This document shows, piece after piece, positions 9,027-19,440 of a DNA stretch of 64,000 nucleotides (positions are counted from its first letter, which is position 1; the number at the start of each line of letters is the position of its first letter). The position numbers and the translations under genes are program-made. The stretch covers positions 1 to 64,000 of the forward strand of contig JAIXUC010000029.1 of the NCBI GenBank assembly GCA_027483665.1. The letters run 5' to 3'. The DNA is from Comamonadaceae bacterium. Lineage in GTDB: Bacteria; Pseudomonadota; Gammaproteobacteria; Burkholderiales; Burkholderiaceae_C. Below the pieces are notes generated by a model that saw nothing but the letters and a program-made list of their open reading frames with translations, searched no databases and was not told the DNA's origin.

Positions 9027-9725
9027 TTACTTCTTCGCTGCGGGGGCCTTGGCTGCAGGTGCCTTGGCTGCCGGAGCTGCTTTGCCAGCAGGGGCCGCTT
9101 TGCCGCCCTTGGCTGGTGCTGCCGCAGCTGCCGCGGGCGCTGCAGCTGCGGGATCTGGCGCCTCATCGACAGGCGCTGCCACCGACACCAACACGGGGTT
9201 GGGCTTGCCGTGCACGACCGCTTTGACGCCCTTGGGCAGCGTGATGTCGTTGAGGTGAATCGACATGCCCTTCTTCAGGCCACTCAAGTCCACCGAAATG
9301 AACTCGGGCAGGTCTGCGGGCAAGCAGGTGATTTGCAGCTCATTGACCACGTGGTTCACCGTGCAGAAGTCCACCTTCACGGCTGGCGAGTTCTCTTCAC
9401 CGCTGTAGTGCATGGGCACTTTTTTGCTCATGCGGGTGTTGGCGTCCACGCGCTGGAAATCGATGTGCAGCACCAGTTGCTTGAACGGGTGCATTTGCAC
9501 GTCGCGCAGCAGCACTTTGGTGTCTTGGCCAGCGACTTCCATCTCCAAGATAGAAGAGTGGAACGCTTCCTTCTTGAGCGCGTGCCACAAAGCGTTGTGG
9601 TCCAGCTCGATCAGCTGAGGCTGGCCAGTGCCCCCATAAACGATACCGGGCGTGCGACCGGTGATGCGGAGACGGCGGCTCGCACCCGTGCCCTGCATGG
9701 CGCGCTCGAAAGCGACGATTTTCAT
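9027..9725 (-). CDS. rplY: 50S ribosomal protein L25, CTC-type long form
   Basis: L25 binds 5S rRNA in the large subunit. The 232 residues start at MKIVAFERA (ATG 9723-9725); an earlier in-frame start would add 22 residues without family similarity. The N-terminal L25 domain (about 1-95) includes [10 protein letters not shown]. The beta-barrel CTC domain (about 96-185) follows. The last 45 residues are an Ala/Pro/Lys low-complexity tail, which is common in betaproteobacterial L25. It lies 103 bp downstream of prs. Confidence 0.96.
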   Translation of the reverse strand: MKIVAFERAMQGTGASRRLRITGRTPGIVYGGTGQPQLIELDHNALWHALKKEAFHSSILEMEVAGQDTKVLLRDVQMHPFKQLVLHIDFQRVDANTRMSKKVPMHYSGEENSPAVKVDFCTVNHVVNELQITCLPADLPEFISVDLSGLKKGMSIHLNDITLPKGVKAVVHGKPNPVLVSVAAPVDEAPDPAAAAPAAAAAAPAKGGKAAPAGKAAPAAKAPAAKAPAAKK

Positions 9726-9828
9726 ATTCAGACTCCAGATTCGGGCCCACCGCGACCAGTGGGGCCCTGCTTGATAAAAGACGGCTGGCACCTACAACAG
9801 GTGCAATGCCGCCCGCTTTTCGTTCCGA

Positions 9829-10827
9829 TCAGAACAAGTTGTCCTGATCCGAGAACAAACTCATGACCGACTCGCCCTTGGCAATGCGCTGAATCGTCTC
9901 GGCGATCAGCGGGGCCACGGAGAGTTGGCGGATCTTTCGGCAGGCCGCTGCGGCTTCGCTCAAAGGGATGGTGTCGGTGACAACCACCTCATCGAGCGCG
10001 CCACCTTGAGCGATGCGCTCAATGGCCGGACCAGAAAAAATGGGGTGTGTGCAATACGCGTAGACCTGGCGAGCACCGCGCTCCTTGAGCACTTCAGCGG
10101 CCTTCACCAAGGTGCCGGCGGTGTCGATCATGTCGTCCATGATCACGCAGTTGCGGCCATCGATTTCGCCAATGACATGCATCACTTCGCTGACGTTGGC
10201 GCGCGGGCGACGCTTGTCGATGATGGCCAGATCGCAGCCCAGCTGCTTGGCCAAGGCGCGGGCTCGTACCACGCCACCCACGTCGGGTGATACGACGATC
10301 AGGTCTTCGTACTTCTGCTGACGCAAGTCACCCAGCAGAACCGGTGAAGCGTAGATGTTGTCTACCGGAATGTCGAAGAAGCCCTGAATTTGGTCGGCGT
10401 GCAGGTCCATGGTGAGCACGCGCGCCACGCCCACGGTTTGCAACAGGTCGGCTACCACTTTGGCTGAAATGGGCACACGGGTAGACCGAGGGCGGCGGTC
10501 TTGGCGGGCATAGCCAAAGTAGGGAATCACTGCAGAGATACGCTCGGCCGATGCACGCTTGAGCGCGTCGACCATGATGAGCAACTCCATCAGATTTTCA
10601 TTGGTGGGGGCGCAAGTGGACTGCACCACGAACACGTCGCGCGCACGGACGTTTTGGTTGATTTCGACGGTGACCTCTCCGTCAGAAAAGCGGCCAACGT
10701 GCGCTGCGCCGAGCGAAATGCCCAAATGTTGGGCAATGCTGGCCGCCATGCCGGGATTGGCGTTGCCCGTGAACACCATGAAGTCGGCAGCGGTGTGGGC
10801 TTGCGGTGGGATCGGGTACGTGGCCAT
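9829..10827 (-). CDS. prs: Ribose-phosphate pyrophosphokinase
   Basis: Prs makes phosphoribosyl pyrophosphate from ribose 5-phosphate and ATP, feeding purine, pyrimidine, histidine, tryptophan and NAD synthesis. The sequence has [16 protein letters not shown]-type N-terminal residues, [10 protein letters not shown] and the PRPP-binding loop [11 protein letters not shown] chose ATG at 10825-10827 (332 residues). The internal [10 protein letters not shown] start at 10779 would give 316 residues, closer to E. coli Prs (315), so the start is uncertain. It lies downstream of tRNA-Gln and upstream of rplY. Confidence 0.96.
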   Translation of the reverse strand: MATYPIPPQAHTAADFMVFTGNANPGMAASIAQHLGISLGAAHVGRFSDGEVTVEINQNVRARDVFVVQSTCAPTNENLMELLIMVDALKRASAERISAVIPYFGYARQDRRPRSTRVPISAKVVADLLQTVGVARVLTMDLHADQIQGFFDIPVDNIYASPVLLGDLRQQKYEDLIVVSPDVGGVVRARALAKQLGCDLAIIDKRRPRANVSEVMHVIGEIDGRNCVIMDDMIDTAGTLVKAAEVLKERGARQVYAYCTHPIFSGPAIERIAQGGALDEVVVTDTIPLSEAAAACRKIRQLSVAPLIAETIQRIAKGESVMSLFSDQDNLF

Positions 10828-10931
10828 CGGCAACTTTGCTGAAGGGCTAACAGGTGGTGGGGTGCCCCAGAGTTGCACCCGCTAAAGATTAACCGAAAGG
10901 CCGATCGACAGCACGATGCTGGCGACTCGTT

Positions 10932-11008
10932 TGGCAGGGGAGGAAGGACTCGAACCCTCGCATGCCGGAATCAAAATCCGGTGCCTTGACCAACTTGGCG
11001 ACTCCCCT
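10932..11008 (-). tRNA. tRNA-Gln (anticodon TTG)
   Basis: Read on the minus strand this is a complete cloverleaf. The 7-bp acceptor AGGGGAG/CTCCCCT, D arm, anticodon stem CCGGA/TCCGG around loop TTTTGAT (anticodon TTG) and GGTTCGAGTCC T arm are all present, with discriminator G and encoded CCA. It sits between ispE and prs, its conserved place in betaproteobacteria. Confidence 0.96.
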
Positions 11009-11055
11009 GCACGGGCCGCAGAAGGGCTTGAACCCATCTACAGCCTTCATTCTTT

Positions 11056-11913
11056 CTACTCCAGCCATCCGTACAGCGGGTGGCTGGGCAGGTTGCTGCA
11101 TGTTCGACCCACCCACCCTGGGGGCAATCCCGACAGCGCGTGTTCCCATGCGGTGGCCGCGTCGGGCAAAAGAGCGAAAACCGCGCTTCCAGAGCCGGTC
11201 ATTCGTCCCATCAGCCCGCAGCGTGCAAGCAAATCAAGCGCTTCTTCAACTTCAGGACAAAGTACAAGCGCCACCGCTTGCAAATCATTTTGTCCGAACC
11301 CGAAGGCATCTGCAGCAAAGCCCGCGAGTGTAGCACTCGGGGTGTCGCGCCTAAGCGACGGCGAGCCGAAGATGGCTGGCGTTGACAAGCCGGTGGGGGG
11401 CTTCAGAACGGCAAACCGCGCCGGCGCCAAGCCCAGTGGCGTGAGCTCGTCGCCTATGCCTTCAACCCAGGCGTGATGTCCGCCAATAAAGAAAGGCACG
11501 TCTGCGCCCAGACCCAGTCCAATGGCTGCCAGATCGGCGCGACTCAAGCTCAGATTCCACAGGCGGTTGAGCGCGATCAGGCAGCTCGCAGCATCCGAAG
11601 ATCCACCACCCAAGCCAGCTTGCGACGGGATGCGCTTGTGCAGCGTGATGTGCGCACCGTCGCTGCAACCTGTGGCAGCACGCAAAGCTTGCGCCGCGCG
11701 CACGCACAGGTCTTGCTCTGGCAAACCTTCCAAGACGTGGACGTCTTCGCGAGAAATGCGGCCATCGCTGCGCTTTTCGAAGTGCAAGGTGTCGGCCCAA
11801 TCGATCAGCATGAACACCGACTGCAGCAAGTGATAGCCATCAGCGCGCCGTCCGGTGACATGCAGAAACAGGTTCAATTTGGCCGGGGCGGGCACGTCGA
11901 GCAGCCGTTGCAT
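11056..11913 (-). CDS. ispE: 4-diphosphocytidyl-2-C-methyl-D-erythritol kinase IspE
   Basis: IspE is the ATP-dependent kinase of the MEP (non-mevalonate) isoprenoid pathway. The 285 residues carry the family start PAPAKLNLFLHVTGRRADGYH, in which the lysine is catalytic. The GHMP-kinase glycine motif PSQAGLGGGSSDAA lies near residue 100, and the C-terminal motif MTGSGSAVFAL follows. It is 43 bp downstream of lolB and 47 bp upstream of tRNA-Gln, in the same operon. Confidence 0.97.
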   Translation of the reverse strand: MQRLLDVPAPAKLNLFLHVTGRRADGYHLLQSVFMLIDWADTLHFEKRSDGRISREDVHVLEGLPEQDLCVRAAQALRAATGCSDGAHITLHKRIPSQAGLGGGSSDAASCLIALNRLWNLSLSRADLAAIGLGLGADVPFFIGGHHAWVEGIGDELTPLGLAPARFAVLKPPTGLSTPAIFGSPSLRRDTPSATLAGFAADAFGFGQNDLQAVALVLCPEVEEALDLLARCGLMGRMTGSGSAVFALLPDAATAWEHALSGLPPGWVGRTCSNLPSHPLYGWLE

Positions 11914-11956
11914 GGTGGCGAATTATCCCGGCTGTCCCAAGACATCCAACGCTGGC

Positions 11957-12526
11957 TCAGCGTTCCAGAATGATGCGCAGGCGGGCCGCTGGTAGCGGTT
12001 GCAGTCTCAGGGCACTGATGCGGCCCATGGCCCACCCAGACAAATCCGCGCTCCAGCCTTCGATGTTCGCGCCTTGCCCCTGAAGCCAAGCGAACAAAGC
12101 TGCGCTGGGCAGCGAAGCACCGGTCAGCGACTGCAACAGTTGATCCAAAGACGCGTAGCTGCGCACTTGGCTGCCCTGCTCGATGCGCGCTTGGTCGGGT
12201 TGCCACAAGACCCGCGCTGCTGCGCTACCAAGTGGCGTCAGCAAAAGCAAGACCCCGGCATCCGGGCCGCCAGACAAGTCAAACGCACTGGAAAAAGAAC
12301 TGGGGTTTTCCCCTTCCACGCTCAGGGCCAGCCGCCCGCTCCATGGACCGGCATTTTGGGAGGCGCTTTGGTCAGCTGATGGGCGGCCAGCGGGCTGCTG
12401 CACGCTGGCGCAACTTGCCAAAGACCCAACACCCGCAAGAAAGCACACCCGCTGAGCGCCAACCAACAACCCGCGCCTGGACCAAGGTCGGGGCGCACCC
12501 TTTTTGTTGGTCACGGCTACAACCAA
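11957..12526 (-). CDS. lolB: Outer-membrane lipoprotein LolB
   Basis: LolB accepts lipoproteins from periplasmic LolA and inserts them in the outer membrane. The sequence has a signal peptide with lipobox GSLASC (lipidated cysteine near residue 39), then the LolB beta-barrel with the WSGRLALSVEG strand. The start is uncertain: the frame opens at TTG 12524-12526, 6 bp after the upstream stop, and a GTG at 12512-12514 is an alternative. No ATG occurs before the signal peptide. It is in operon with ispE. Confidence 0.87.
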   Translation of the reverse strand: MVVAVTNKKGAPRPWSRRGLLVGAQRVCFLAGVGSLASCASVQQPAGRPSADQSASQNAGPWSGRLALSVEGENPSSFSSAFDLSGGPDAGVLLLLTPLGSAAARVLWQPDQARIEQGSQVRSYASLDQLLQSLTGASLPSAALFAWLQGQGANIEGWSADLSGWAMGRISALRLQPLPAARLRIILER

Positions 12527-12532
12527 AGTGCG

Positions 12533-14392
12533 CTAAAGAGCGACGCTCAGGCGCTTGAGCGTCTGCCGCAGCGTCTCGTTGTCTGCGTCCTGCAAGACAC
12601 CCTCGCGCCAGACTGACAAAGCGCGTTCGCGCTGGCCCATGACCCAGAGGACCTCGCCCAAATGCGCTGCAATTTCGCTGTCTGGCCTGGCTTTGTATGC
12701 CTGTTCCAAGATACGCAAGGCTTCGGGCAAATTACCCAAACGAAACTCCACCCAACCCAGGCTGTCGGTGATGAACGGGTCGTTGGGCGCCATGCTGAGC
12801 GCTTTGCGGATCAGCTCCCGGGCTTCTGGCAGCCGCTGACCGCGGTCAGCCAAAGAGTAGCCGAGCGCGTTGTAGGCGTGGTGATGGTCTGGTTTGCGCG
12901 CAATCAGCGAGCGCAGCAACTGCTCCATTTCATCGAAGCGCCCGATCTTCTCGGCCATCATCGCTTTGTCGTACACCCAGTCGTCATCTTCTGGCGAGCG
13001 GGCCACTGCATCCTTCAGGAGGTCGTAGGCTGCTTGGTACTGTTGGTTGTCCCTCAACAAAGCGACCTCTGAAGCCAAACGCAAACGCTCGCCTTCTTCT
13101 CCTCGGGCTGGTAGAGAGCGCAACAGGGCGCGTGCCTCGTTCAACTTACCCTGGCGCGCCATGATCGAGGCACGCCGGTTCTGCGCGGCAATCAACTCTT
13201 GCGAGTTTTCGATGCGATTGAGCCAAACCTCGGCTTGGGTGAAATCTCGACGCCGCTCGGCCAACTGCGCCAGGTTAAGGTAGGCCTGTGCCAAGCCACG
13301 GCTTCGCTCTTCGCCCCGTGGTGCCTTGGGCCCGCCGGCTTCGACCAGTTCAAGATAGCGGCGCAAGGCAGCTTCGGCGGGGACAGCTTGTTGAGCTTGG
13401 GTCAACAAGCTGCCCTGAATCAGCCAAGCTTGGGCGTTGTCTGGTTGGCGCTGCGTGACCTTTTGAATTTCGCTGGCTGCCTCCGCAAGGCGGTTTTCGT
13501 CCAGCAAAGCACGTGAATACGCCATGCGCAACTCGGGAGAGTCGTTGCTCCTCAAGTGCTGCAACACCAATTGCTCTGCTGCGGGCATGTTCGGCGCCAT
13601 CAACTCGAGCGCCAACAGGGCTGGCGGTAGGGCCTGCTGGTCTGCAGCCAGACCGCGTTGCGCTGCCTGCAAAGCGCCGGGCCGGTCTTCGGCTGCGAGC
13701 CGCATGCGCCCAATCGCCGCCCAAGCCGGGCCGGCGGTGGCCGGTGCCATCAAAACATCGGCAAGCGCTTCTTGCACCACTTTGGCCGCCAGCGATTTGT
13801 CGTTGGCGCGGGCGTAAGTGGCGGGCACCGCTGCCAGAACAGCGGGGCGCTCTGCCATGGGACTCAGAGCCAATTCCCGACGCAACGGGGCTGCGGTGTC
13901 TTCCAAGCGGTTGAGCGCCAAGAGGATTTGCAGCACGTAGCGGTTGGCCTCGCGCGAGTCTGGCAGCGTTGAAGACCAAGCGCGCGCTGCTTGAATAGCG
14001 GCATCGCCGTTGCGTGACTGAAGGGCAATTTCGACAGCCCGCTCAAACACCTCCGGCCTTCGGGTGCGTTGCGCTGCATCCAGAAAGATCTGAAAACCAG
14101 CAGATGCCTCGCCCGACCGCAACGACAACTCGCCCATGAGCAACTGATAGAACAACTCGGCCCGCAAGCCCGAGTCCGCTGGTTGGGATGCTTCGGTGCT
14201 GGAAGAAGGGGTTGCGGTTGGCCCTGTTGGAGCTTGAGCCCAAGCGGCGTTTGCAAACGTGGCCAGCAGCATGGTTCGCCACGAGGTGCCCCAAGCCGCG
14301 ACGAGCGCGCCACACCTCTTCCCGAATGCAACGCCGTTTTGGTGGGTCAAGGGGCGTGGCTCAGCGGGCTTGGAGGGTGGGTGTGGAGCCAT
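12533..14392 (-). CDS. TPR-repeat protein, exported (function unknown)
   Basis: This 619-residue protein has a signal-like segment near residues 38-53 (MLLATFANAAWAQA). A shorter start inside residues 1-40 is possible. The rest is tandem tetratricopeptide repeats, clearest in the C-terminal third (KPDHHHAYNALGYSLADRG, APNDPFITDSLGWVEFRLGN). The gene opens the lolB-ispE operon, 6 bp before lolB, which suggests a role in envelope assembly or lipoprotein trafficking, probably as a scaffold. That role is inferred from context only. Confidence 0.85.
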   Translation of the reverse strand: MAPHPPSKPAEPRPLTHQNGVAFGKRCGALVAAWGTSWRTMLLATFANAAWAQAPTGPTATPSSSTEASQPADSGLRAELFYQLLMGELSLRSGEASAGFQIFLDAAQRTRRPEVFERAVEIALQSRNGDAAIQAARAWSSTLPDSREANRYVLQILLALNRLEDTAAPLRRELALSPMAERPAVLAAVPATYARANDKSLAAKVVQEALADVLMAPATAGPAWAAIGRMRLAAEDRPGALQAAQRGLAADQQALPPALLALELMAPNMPAAEQLVLQHLRSNDSPELRMAYSRALLDENRLAEAASEIQKVTQRQPDNAQAWLIQGSLLTQAQQAVPAEAALRRYLELVEAGGPKAPRGEERSRGLAQAYLNLAQLAERRRDFTQAEVWLNRIENSQELIAAQNRRASIMARQGKLNEARALLRSLPARGEEGERLRLASEVALLRDNQQYQAAYDLLKDAVARSPEDDDWVYDKAMMAEKIGRFDEMEQLLRSLIARKPDHHHAYNALGYSLADRGQRLPEARELIRKALSMAPNDPFITDSLGWVEFRLGNLPEALRILEQAYKARPDSEIAAHLGEVLWVMGQRERALSVWREGVLQDADNETLRQTLKRLSVAL

Positions 14393-14447
14393 CGGTTCAT
14401 CATAATTGAGCGGTTTTCACCAGAGACTGCTGTGCAGCGTTGCCCCT

Positions 14448-15263
14448 ATGCCTGAATTGCCAGAAGTCGAGGTCACGCGGCGCGGCTTTGCTGAACGCCT
14501 GCTTGGCGCACAAGTGCAAGGGGTTCGGTTGGGAAAACCTTTGCGCTGGCCCTTGGGCGTGGCGCCCGAGACGTTGGTGGGGCAGCGCGTCAGAGAAGTG
14601 TCGCGCCGTGGCAAGTACATCTTGATTGGGTTGAGCCAAGGTGGCCTGCTGCTGCACCTGGGGATGTCGGGCAGCCTTCAGTTTTCCCTCCTGTTGGTCG
14701 AGTCCGGCCCGCACGACCACTTTGATTTGCTCACCGATCAAGGTGCTTTGCGTCTGCATGACCCGCGGCGCTTCGGGGCCGTGGTCTGGGCGCCATCGTT
14801 CACTCACCCCACAGCCCTGAAGCTATTGGGCGGTTTGGGTGTTGAGCCATTGAGCGATGACTTCGAGCCAAACGCTTTTCATCGAGCGCTGCGCGCGCGC
14901 AGCGGCGCCATCAAGCAGGTCTTGTTGGGTGGCCAAGTGGTGGTGGGCGTGGGCAACATCTACGCCTCTGAAGCGCTGTTCCTGGCGGGCATCCGCCCGA
15001 CAACGCGTGCCTGCAAGCTGTCAAAGCCCCGAGTGGCTCGCTTGCACACGGCCATATGTGATGTGCTAAGCAGGGCCATCGAATTGGGGGGAAGTTCGCT
15101 GCGTGACTTCACCGGGACTTCAGGCGAGTCGGGCTACTTTCAGTTACAGGCGCAGGTTTATGGCCGTGAGGGCGAACCCTGCCGTGTGTGCCAGACGCCC
15201 ATCCGAATGCTGCGCCAAGGGCAACGCTCCACTTACTTCTGCAAGAACTGCCAGAAGCCTTGA
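14448..15263 (+). CDS. mutM: Formamidopyrimidine-DNA glycosylase MutM (Fpg)
   Basis: MutM removes 8-oxoguanine and ring-opened purines from DNA. The 271 residues begin MPELPEVEV (catalytic Pro2 after Met removal, Glu3), so ATG 14448 is fixed by function. A conserved lysine lies in SRRGKYILI and the H2TH segment in [11 protein letters not shown]. The C-terminal zinc finger is C-x2-C-x16-C-x2-C. It diverges from the TPR gene across 55 bp and precedes a dynamin-like GTPase and mutY, forming an oxidised-guanine repair neighbourhood. Confidence 0.97.
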   Translation: MPELPEVEVTRRGFAERLLGAQVQGVRLGKPLRWPLGVAPETLVGQRVREVSRRGKYILIGLSQGGLLLHLGMSGSLQFSLLLVESGPHDHFDLLTDQGALRLHDPRRFGAVVWAPSFTHPTALKLLGGLGVEPLSDDFEPNAFHRALRARSGAIKQVLLGGQVVVGVGNIYASEALFLAGIRPTTRACKLSKPRVARLHTAICDVLSRAIELGGSSLRDFTGTSGESGYFQLQAQVYGREGEPCRVCQTPIRMLRQGQRSTYFCKNCQKP

Positions 15264-15338
15264 GTTCGCTTATAGAAAACCAGTGTGATCAGGCACTAAC
15301 CCGGTGCTATATTGAACCGTTGACCTTGACACACTACC

Positions 15339-17465
15339 GTGGCCTCCACCTTTAACGACCGCTTTGACCAGCACGGTGCTTGGCGCCGAGAGTTTGCGCT
15401 GCGCCTGAAGTTGTTAGCGGAGTGGATGAAGTCGCAAGAGCTGTTGGACCCTGCGGTCGAAGAACGCTTGCACCGGCTCGAGTCCCGTGTGCGCTCCGAG
15501 AAAGTGATGGTGGCTTTTGTCGCCGAGTTCTCGCGCGGCAAGTCCGAACTCATCAACGCCATCTTCTTTGCTGGCTATGGGCGGCGCATCATGCCGGCGA
15601 GCGCCGGGCGCACCACGATGTGCCCTACGGAGTTGGGCTACGACGCTGATATTCCGCCTTGTTTGCGCTTGTTGCCTGTAGAGACCCGGCTGCAACCGCA
15701 GTCACTCATGGAGTGGCGCAAGGTTCCCGAGAAGTGGGTGCGCATCGACCTGGACGTGAATGACTCTGCGCAGCTGGCGCAGGCCATGGAGAAGGTATCC
15801 GAGGTGCGCAACGTCACCAAGGAAGAAGCCCGAGCCCTGGGTTTCTGGCACGAAGACTCGCCCGAAGACAACCCCCCGGTGGACAGCCATGGCATGGTCG
15901 AAGTGCCGCGCTGGCGCCACGCCCTCATCAACATCGCCCATCCCTTGTTGAAGCAAGGGCTGGTCATTCTCGACACGCCTGGCTTGAACGCGATTGGCGC
16001 GGAGCCTGAACTGACTGTGAACCTGATCCCTCAGGCCCACGCGGTGGTGTTCATCTTGGCCGCCGACACGGGCGTGAGCAAGTCGGACTTGTCTATTTGG
16101 CGAGACCACCTGGGCACTGAAGGCCACGGTGCCGACGCGCGCCTGGTGGTGCTCAACAAGATCGACATGTTGTGGGACGCGCTGAGCACCCCGCAACAGG
16201 TGCAAGCGCAGATTGACCGGCAGCGGGCTTCTTCTGCGTCCCTGCTGGGTTTGCCAGAGAGCCAAGTCATTCCGGTGTCGGCACAAAAAGGTTTGGTCGG
16301 CAAAGTCACAGGAGATGACGCCTTGCTGCAAGCCAGCTGCCTGCCGCAACTGGAAGATGCACTGGGCAGAGGCGTGATGGGCCAACGCCAGACCATCCTG
16401 CGCGCCGCGGTCTCTGGCGGTATCGCCGACTTGCGTGCCGAAGCTGGACGCGTTATTCAAATTCGCCGCCGAGACATCGCCGAGCAGACCATGGAGTTAC
16501 GAGGCCTGCGTGGCAAGAACACCGCCGTGATTCGCCACATGCGTTCGCGCATCGAGGGCGAACGCCGTGAGTTCGAGGACAGCGGCGCACGCATTCACGC
16601 GGTTCGCTCCGTGCACCTGAAGCTGCTGCGCGACTTGTTCCACCAGCTCAGCTCCAAGCGCCTTAAAGGCGAAGTGGCGACTTTGTCGGAGTCGTTGCGC
16701 CAAAAGGGACTCAAGCTGGGCGTCAAGGCGGTCTATGACGAAACCTTCGAGCACTTGGCCACCAGCTTGCGCCAGGGCCAGACCACCGTGGCAGAGATCG
16801 GCTCCATGCTCTCGGCCACGTTTCGTCAGCTCAACACCGATTTCGGTTTCTCTCTGCAAGTGCCACCAGAGCCTGACCTGACCCGTTTTGAGACCGATCT
16901 CCGCCAAGTGCAGCAAAGCCACAACCAGTATGTCGGCCTCACCAGCGCACTGAAGTTGTCACAGCCCGAGTTCTCGGAGCGCCTGGTGCGCGCGCTGGCC
17001 ACCCGCCTGCGGGGCGTGTTCGAGTCGGCATCCAGCGATGTCGAGATGTGGAGCAAGTCAGCCACGTCGCAGCTCGATGCGCAGTTGCGCGAACGCAGGC
17101 GTACGTTTGCGCGCCGCATCGAAGCCATCGACCGCATTCAAGAGGCGGCCAGCGGGCTCGACGAGCGAATTGCGGAGATCGAGCGGGCCAGTGAGGCGCT
17201 CAACGAGTTGGACGCCCGCCTGTTGCAGTTGACAGCGCACTTGGTGGCCATTCCTGCAGAAGAGGCCATGCCCGCATTGGCTGACAAATTTGCCGCGTTC
17301 TCCGGAGCAGACACGTCGGCACCGCCGCAGGCCAAGCCCCGCCCTGCCGCCCGCTCGCCTCGCGCCAGCAAGCCCGCAGTTGCCCCAGCACTTGCTACAG
17401 GTGCAGATTCCCCGGCGCGCTCTGCGCTCACCGAACCGCTGGACATCGACCTTTCTGCTGCATGA
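15339..17465 (+). CDS. Dynamin-family GTPase
   Basis: This 708-residue protein uses a GTG start at 15339; no better ATG lies upstream. The G1 loop is EFSRGKS (residues 63-69). G3 is DTPGLN near residue 212 and G4 is NKID near residue 275. A long helical stalk-like region follows to about residue 640, with heptad-like ERASEALNELDARLLQL, and then a Pro/Ala/Lys-rich disordered tail of about 60 residues. No transmembrane helix is obvious. Bacterial dynamin-like proteins remodel or protect membranes, but the role of this one is unknown. Its stop overlaps the mutY start in ATGA. A TATATT at 15308 could be a -10 box. Confidence 0.85.
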   Translation: MASTFNDRFDQHGAWRREFALRLKLLAEWMKSQELLDPAVEERLHRLESRVRSEKVMVAFVAEFSRGKSELINAIFFAGYGRRIMPASAGRTTMCPTELGYDADIPPCLRLLPVETRLQPQSLMEWRKVPEKWVRIDLDVNDSAQLAQAMEKVSEVRNVTKEEARALGFWHEDSPEDNPPVDSHGMVEVPRWRHALINIAHPLLKQGLVILDTPGLNAIGAEPELTVNLIPQAHAVVFILAADTGVSKSDLSIWRDHLGTEGHGADARLVVLNKIDMLWDALSTPQQVQAQIDRQRASSASLLGLPESQVIPVSAQKGLVGKVTGDDALLQASCLPQLEDALGRGVMGQRQTILRAAVSGGIADLRAEAGRVIQIRRRDIAEQTMELRGLRGKNTAVIRHMRSRIEGERREFEDSGARIHAVRSVHLKLLRDLFHQLSSKRLKGEVATLSESLRQKGLKLGVKAVYDETFEHLATSLRQGQTTVAEIGSMLSATFRQLNTDFGFSLQVPPEPDLTRFETDLRQVQQSHNQYVGLTSALKLSQPEFSERLVRALATRLRGVFESASSDVEMWSKSATSQLDAQLRERRRTFARRIEAIDRIQEAASGLDERIAEIERASEALNELDARLLQLTAHLVAIPAEEAMPALADKFAAFSGADTSAPPQAKPRPAARSPRASKPAVAPALATGADSPARSALTEPLDIDLSAA

Positions 17466-18559
17466 AGCTGGCGGCTGCGGTGCCCGCGCCCGACCGGGCC
17501 ATGCGGGGGTTTGCCGAGCAAGTGGTGGCTTGGCAGCAGGTGCATGGTCGGCGAGGTTTGCCTTGGCAGGAACCGCGCGATCCTTACCGCGTCTGGCTGT
17601 CCGAGGTGATGCTGCAGCAAACGCAAGTGGCCACCGTGCTGGCGTACTTTCAGCGTTTCACCGAGCGTTTCGCCGATGTGCGCGCACTGGCCGCTGCCAG
17701 CGAAGACGAGGTGTTGGCCCTCTGGAGCGGGCTGGGTTACTACAGCCGGGCGCGCAATCTGCACCGCTGTGCCCAAACGGTGGTTGCCCTTCACGCTGGC
17801 CAGTTCCCACGCACGGCGCAAGAGCTGCAGGCTCTGCCTGGAATCGGGCGCTCAACGGCCGCGGCCATTGCTGCTTTTTGCTTTGGCGAGCGCGTAGCCA
17901 TCTTGGATGGCAACGTGAAGCGGGTGCTGGCAAGAGCCCTCGGATTCGATGAAGACTTGGCCTTGGCTGCAGCGCAAAGCCGCCTGTGGGCGCTGGCCAC
18001 CGAGTTGCTGCCGACAGCCGATCTCCCGCGCAGCATGCCGGCCTACACCCAGGGCCTGATGGATTTGGGTGCCACCGTGTGCACACTGCGCGCGCCACGT
18101 TGCGAGCGCTGTCCTCTTGCCGCTGACTGCGTGGCTCGCAGTGAGGGCAGCACGTTGACGCTGCCGCGGCGCAGCAGAAAGTTGAAGCGCCAAGTCCTGT
18201 CGTGGTGGCTGCTCTGCCTTCAGCGCAGCGACGGCGCGGTGTGGTTGCAGCGCAGGCCCGACAAAGGCATCTGGGCTGGGCTTTATGCGCCGCTCGTCTA
18301 TGAAGATGCACAAGCCCTGCGCGACGCCATGCACGCCGTGCAGGTGCACGTGCTGCATGAGTGGCCAACCTTCAAGCACGTACTCACCCATCGAGATATC
18401 TACCTCCACCCCGTTTTGGCGAAGTGGCCAACAGAGTCCGGTGATGCGTCTGCTTGGGGGGCGGGCCGCTGGTGTCTGCCCTCGGCGCTTTCCGAGGTGG
18501 GCGTGCCAGCACCGGTGCGCAGCTGGTTGTCGGAAGCGGCGCTTCAGGCTTGCGTTTGA
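17462..18559 (+). CDS. mutY: Adenine DNA glycosylase MutY
   Basis: MutY removes adenine mispaired with 8-oxoguanine. The 365 residues contain [12 protein letters not shown], the helix-hairpin-helix [12 protein letters not shown] and catalytic Asp149 in [11 protein letters not shown]. The iron-sulfur ligands are C-x6-C-x2-C-x5-C (from CTLRAPRC). A C-terminal NUDT1-like domain recognises 8-oxoG. The start overlaps the GTPase stop. Its last 16 bp overlap the rapZ end on the other strand. Confidence 0.97.
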   Translation: MKLAAAVPAPDRAMRGFAEQVVAWQQVHGRRGLPWQEPRDPYRVWLSEVMLQQTQVATVLAYFQRFTERFADVRALAAASEDEVLALWSGLGYYSRARNLHRCAQTVVALHAGQFPRTAQELQALPGIGRSTAAAIAAFCFGERVAILDGNVKRVLARALGFDEDLALAAAQSRLWALATELLPTADLPRSMPAYTQGLMDLGATVCTLRAPRCERCPLAADCVARSEGSTLTLPRRSRKLKRQVLSWWLLCLQRSDGAVWLQRRPDKGIWAGLYAPLVYEDAQALRDAMHAVQVHVLHEWPTFKHVLTHRDIYLHPVLAKWPTESGDASAWGAGRWCLPSALSEVGVPAPVRSWLSEAALQACV

Positions 18560-19440
18560 GCCAACTCGCGGTGGCGGCGCAGCGTGACCCAGTCGCTGGC
18601 GAAATACTCGCCCAAGCGTTCCACCAAGTAAACCGAGCGGTGCTGACCACCGGTACAGCCGATGGCAATGGTGACGTAACTGCGGTGGTTGCTGGCGTGT
18701 GCTGGTAGCCAGTGCGCCACGAAAGTGGCGATGTCGTTCTGCATGCGCTGCACTTCGGGCTGTGCTTGCAGAAAGGCTGCAACCGGTGCGTCCAGACCAG
18801 TGAGGGCGCGCAAGTCGCTCTCGTAGTGCGGGTTGGGCAACATGCGAACGTCAAAAAGGTAGTCGGCGTCCACCGGAATGCCGCGCTTGAAAGCAAACGA
18901 CTCAAACACCAGCGTCAGCTGCGCTGCAGGCGCTGCCACCAACTGCTTGACTTGCGCTTGCAACTGCGATGCGCGCAACACACTGCTGTCGAGCACCAAT
19001 GCTTGGTCCCGCAGGTCGGCCAGCAGCTCGCGTTCCAACTCGATGGCTTCCACCAACGCGTGGCGCAAATCTGTGGCGTCGGTGCGCGACAGCGGATGAC
19101 GCCTGCGGGTTTCTGAATAGCGGCGCACCAGTGTGTCGGTGGTGGCGTCCAGAAACAGGGTGCGGATGGACTGGCCAGCTTCCCGCAGCCGGGCCAACTG
19201 CGCCGGCAGTTGCGGCAGCGAATTGGCGCTGCGTACGTCCATGGCAATCGCGATGCGCGAGGCTTGGTGTTGTTGTTCCAGCGCGATGAAGGGCAACAGC
19301 AACTCGGGCGGCAGGTTGTCCACGCAGTAGTAGCCCGCGTCTTCGAGCGCGTGCAAAGCCACCGATTTGCCCGAGCCCGACATCCCGGTGATCAGGATGA
19401 TTTCGGTGGCCGATGCCGGAGGAGCGGTCTGGGTACTCAA
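18544..19440 (-). CDS. rapZ: RNase adapter protein RapZ (YvcJ-type P-loop protein)
   Basis: This 298-residue nucleotide-binding protein has Walker A GMSGSGKS near residue 20, [10 protein letters not shown], and the C-terminal domain signature [17 protein letters not shown]. In enterobacteria RapZ guides RNase E to the small RNA GlmZ and so tunes glmS; whether the same holds here cannot be seen. It overlaps recN by 4 bp and converges on mutY with a 16-bp overlap of coding ends. No pts genes are adjacent, unlike in E. coli. Confidence 0.93.
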   Translation of the reverse strand: MSTQTAPPASATEIILITGMSGSGKSVALHALEDAGYYCVDNLPPELLLPFIALEQQHQASRIAIAMDVRSANSLPQLPAQLARLREAGQSIRTLFLDATTDTLVRRYSETRRRHPLSRTDATDLRHALVEAIELERELLADLRDQALVLDSSVLRASQLQAQVKQLVAAPAAQLTLVFESFAFKRGIPVDADYLFDVRMLPNPHYESDLRALTGLDAPVAAFLQAQPEVQRMQNDIATFVAHWLPAHASNHRSYVTIAIGCTGGQHRSVYLVERLGEYFASDWVTLRRHRELAQTQA

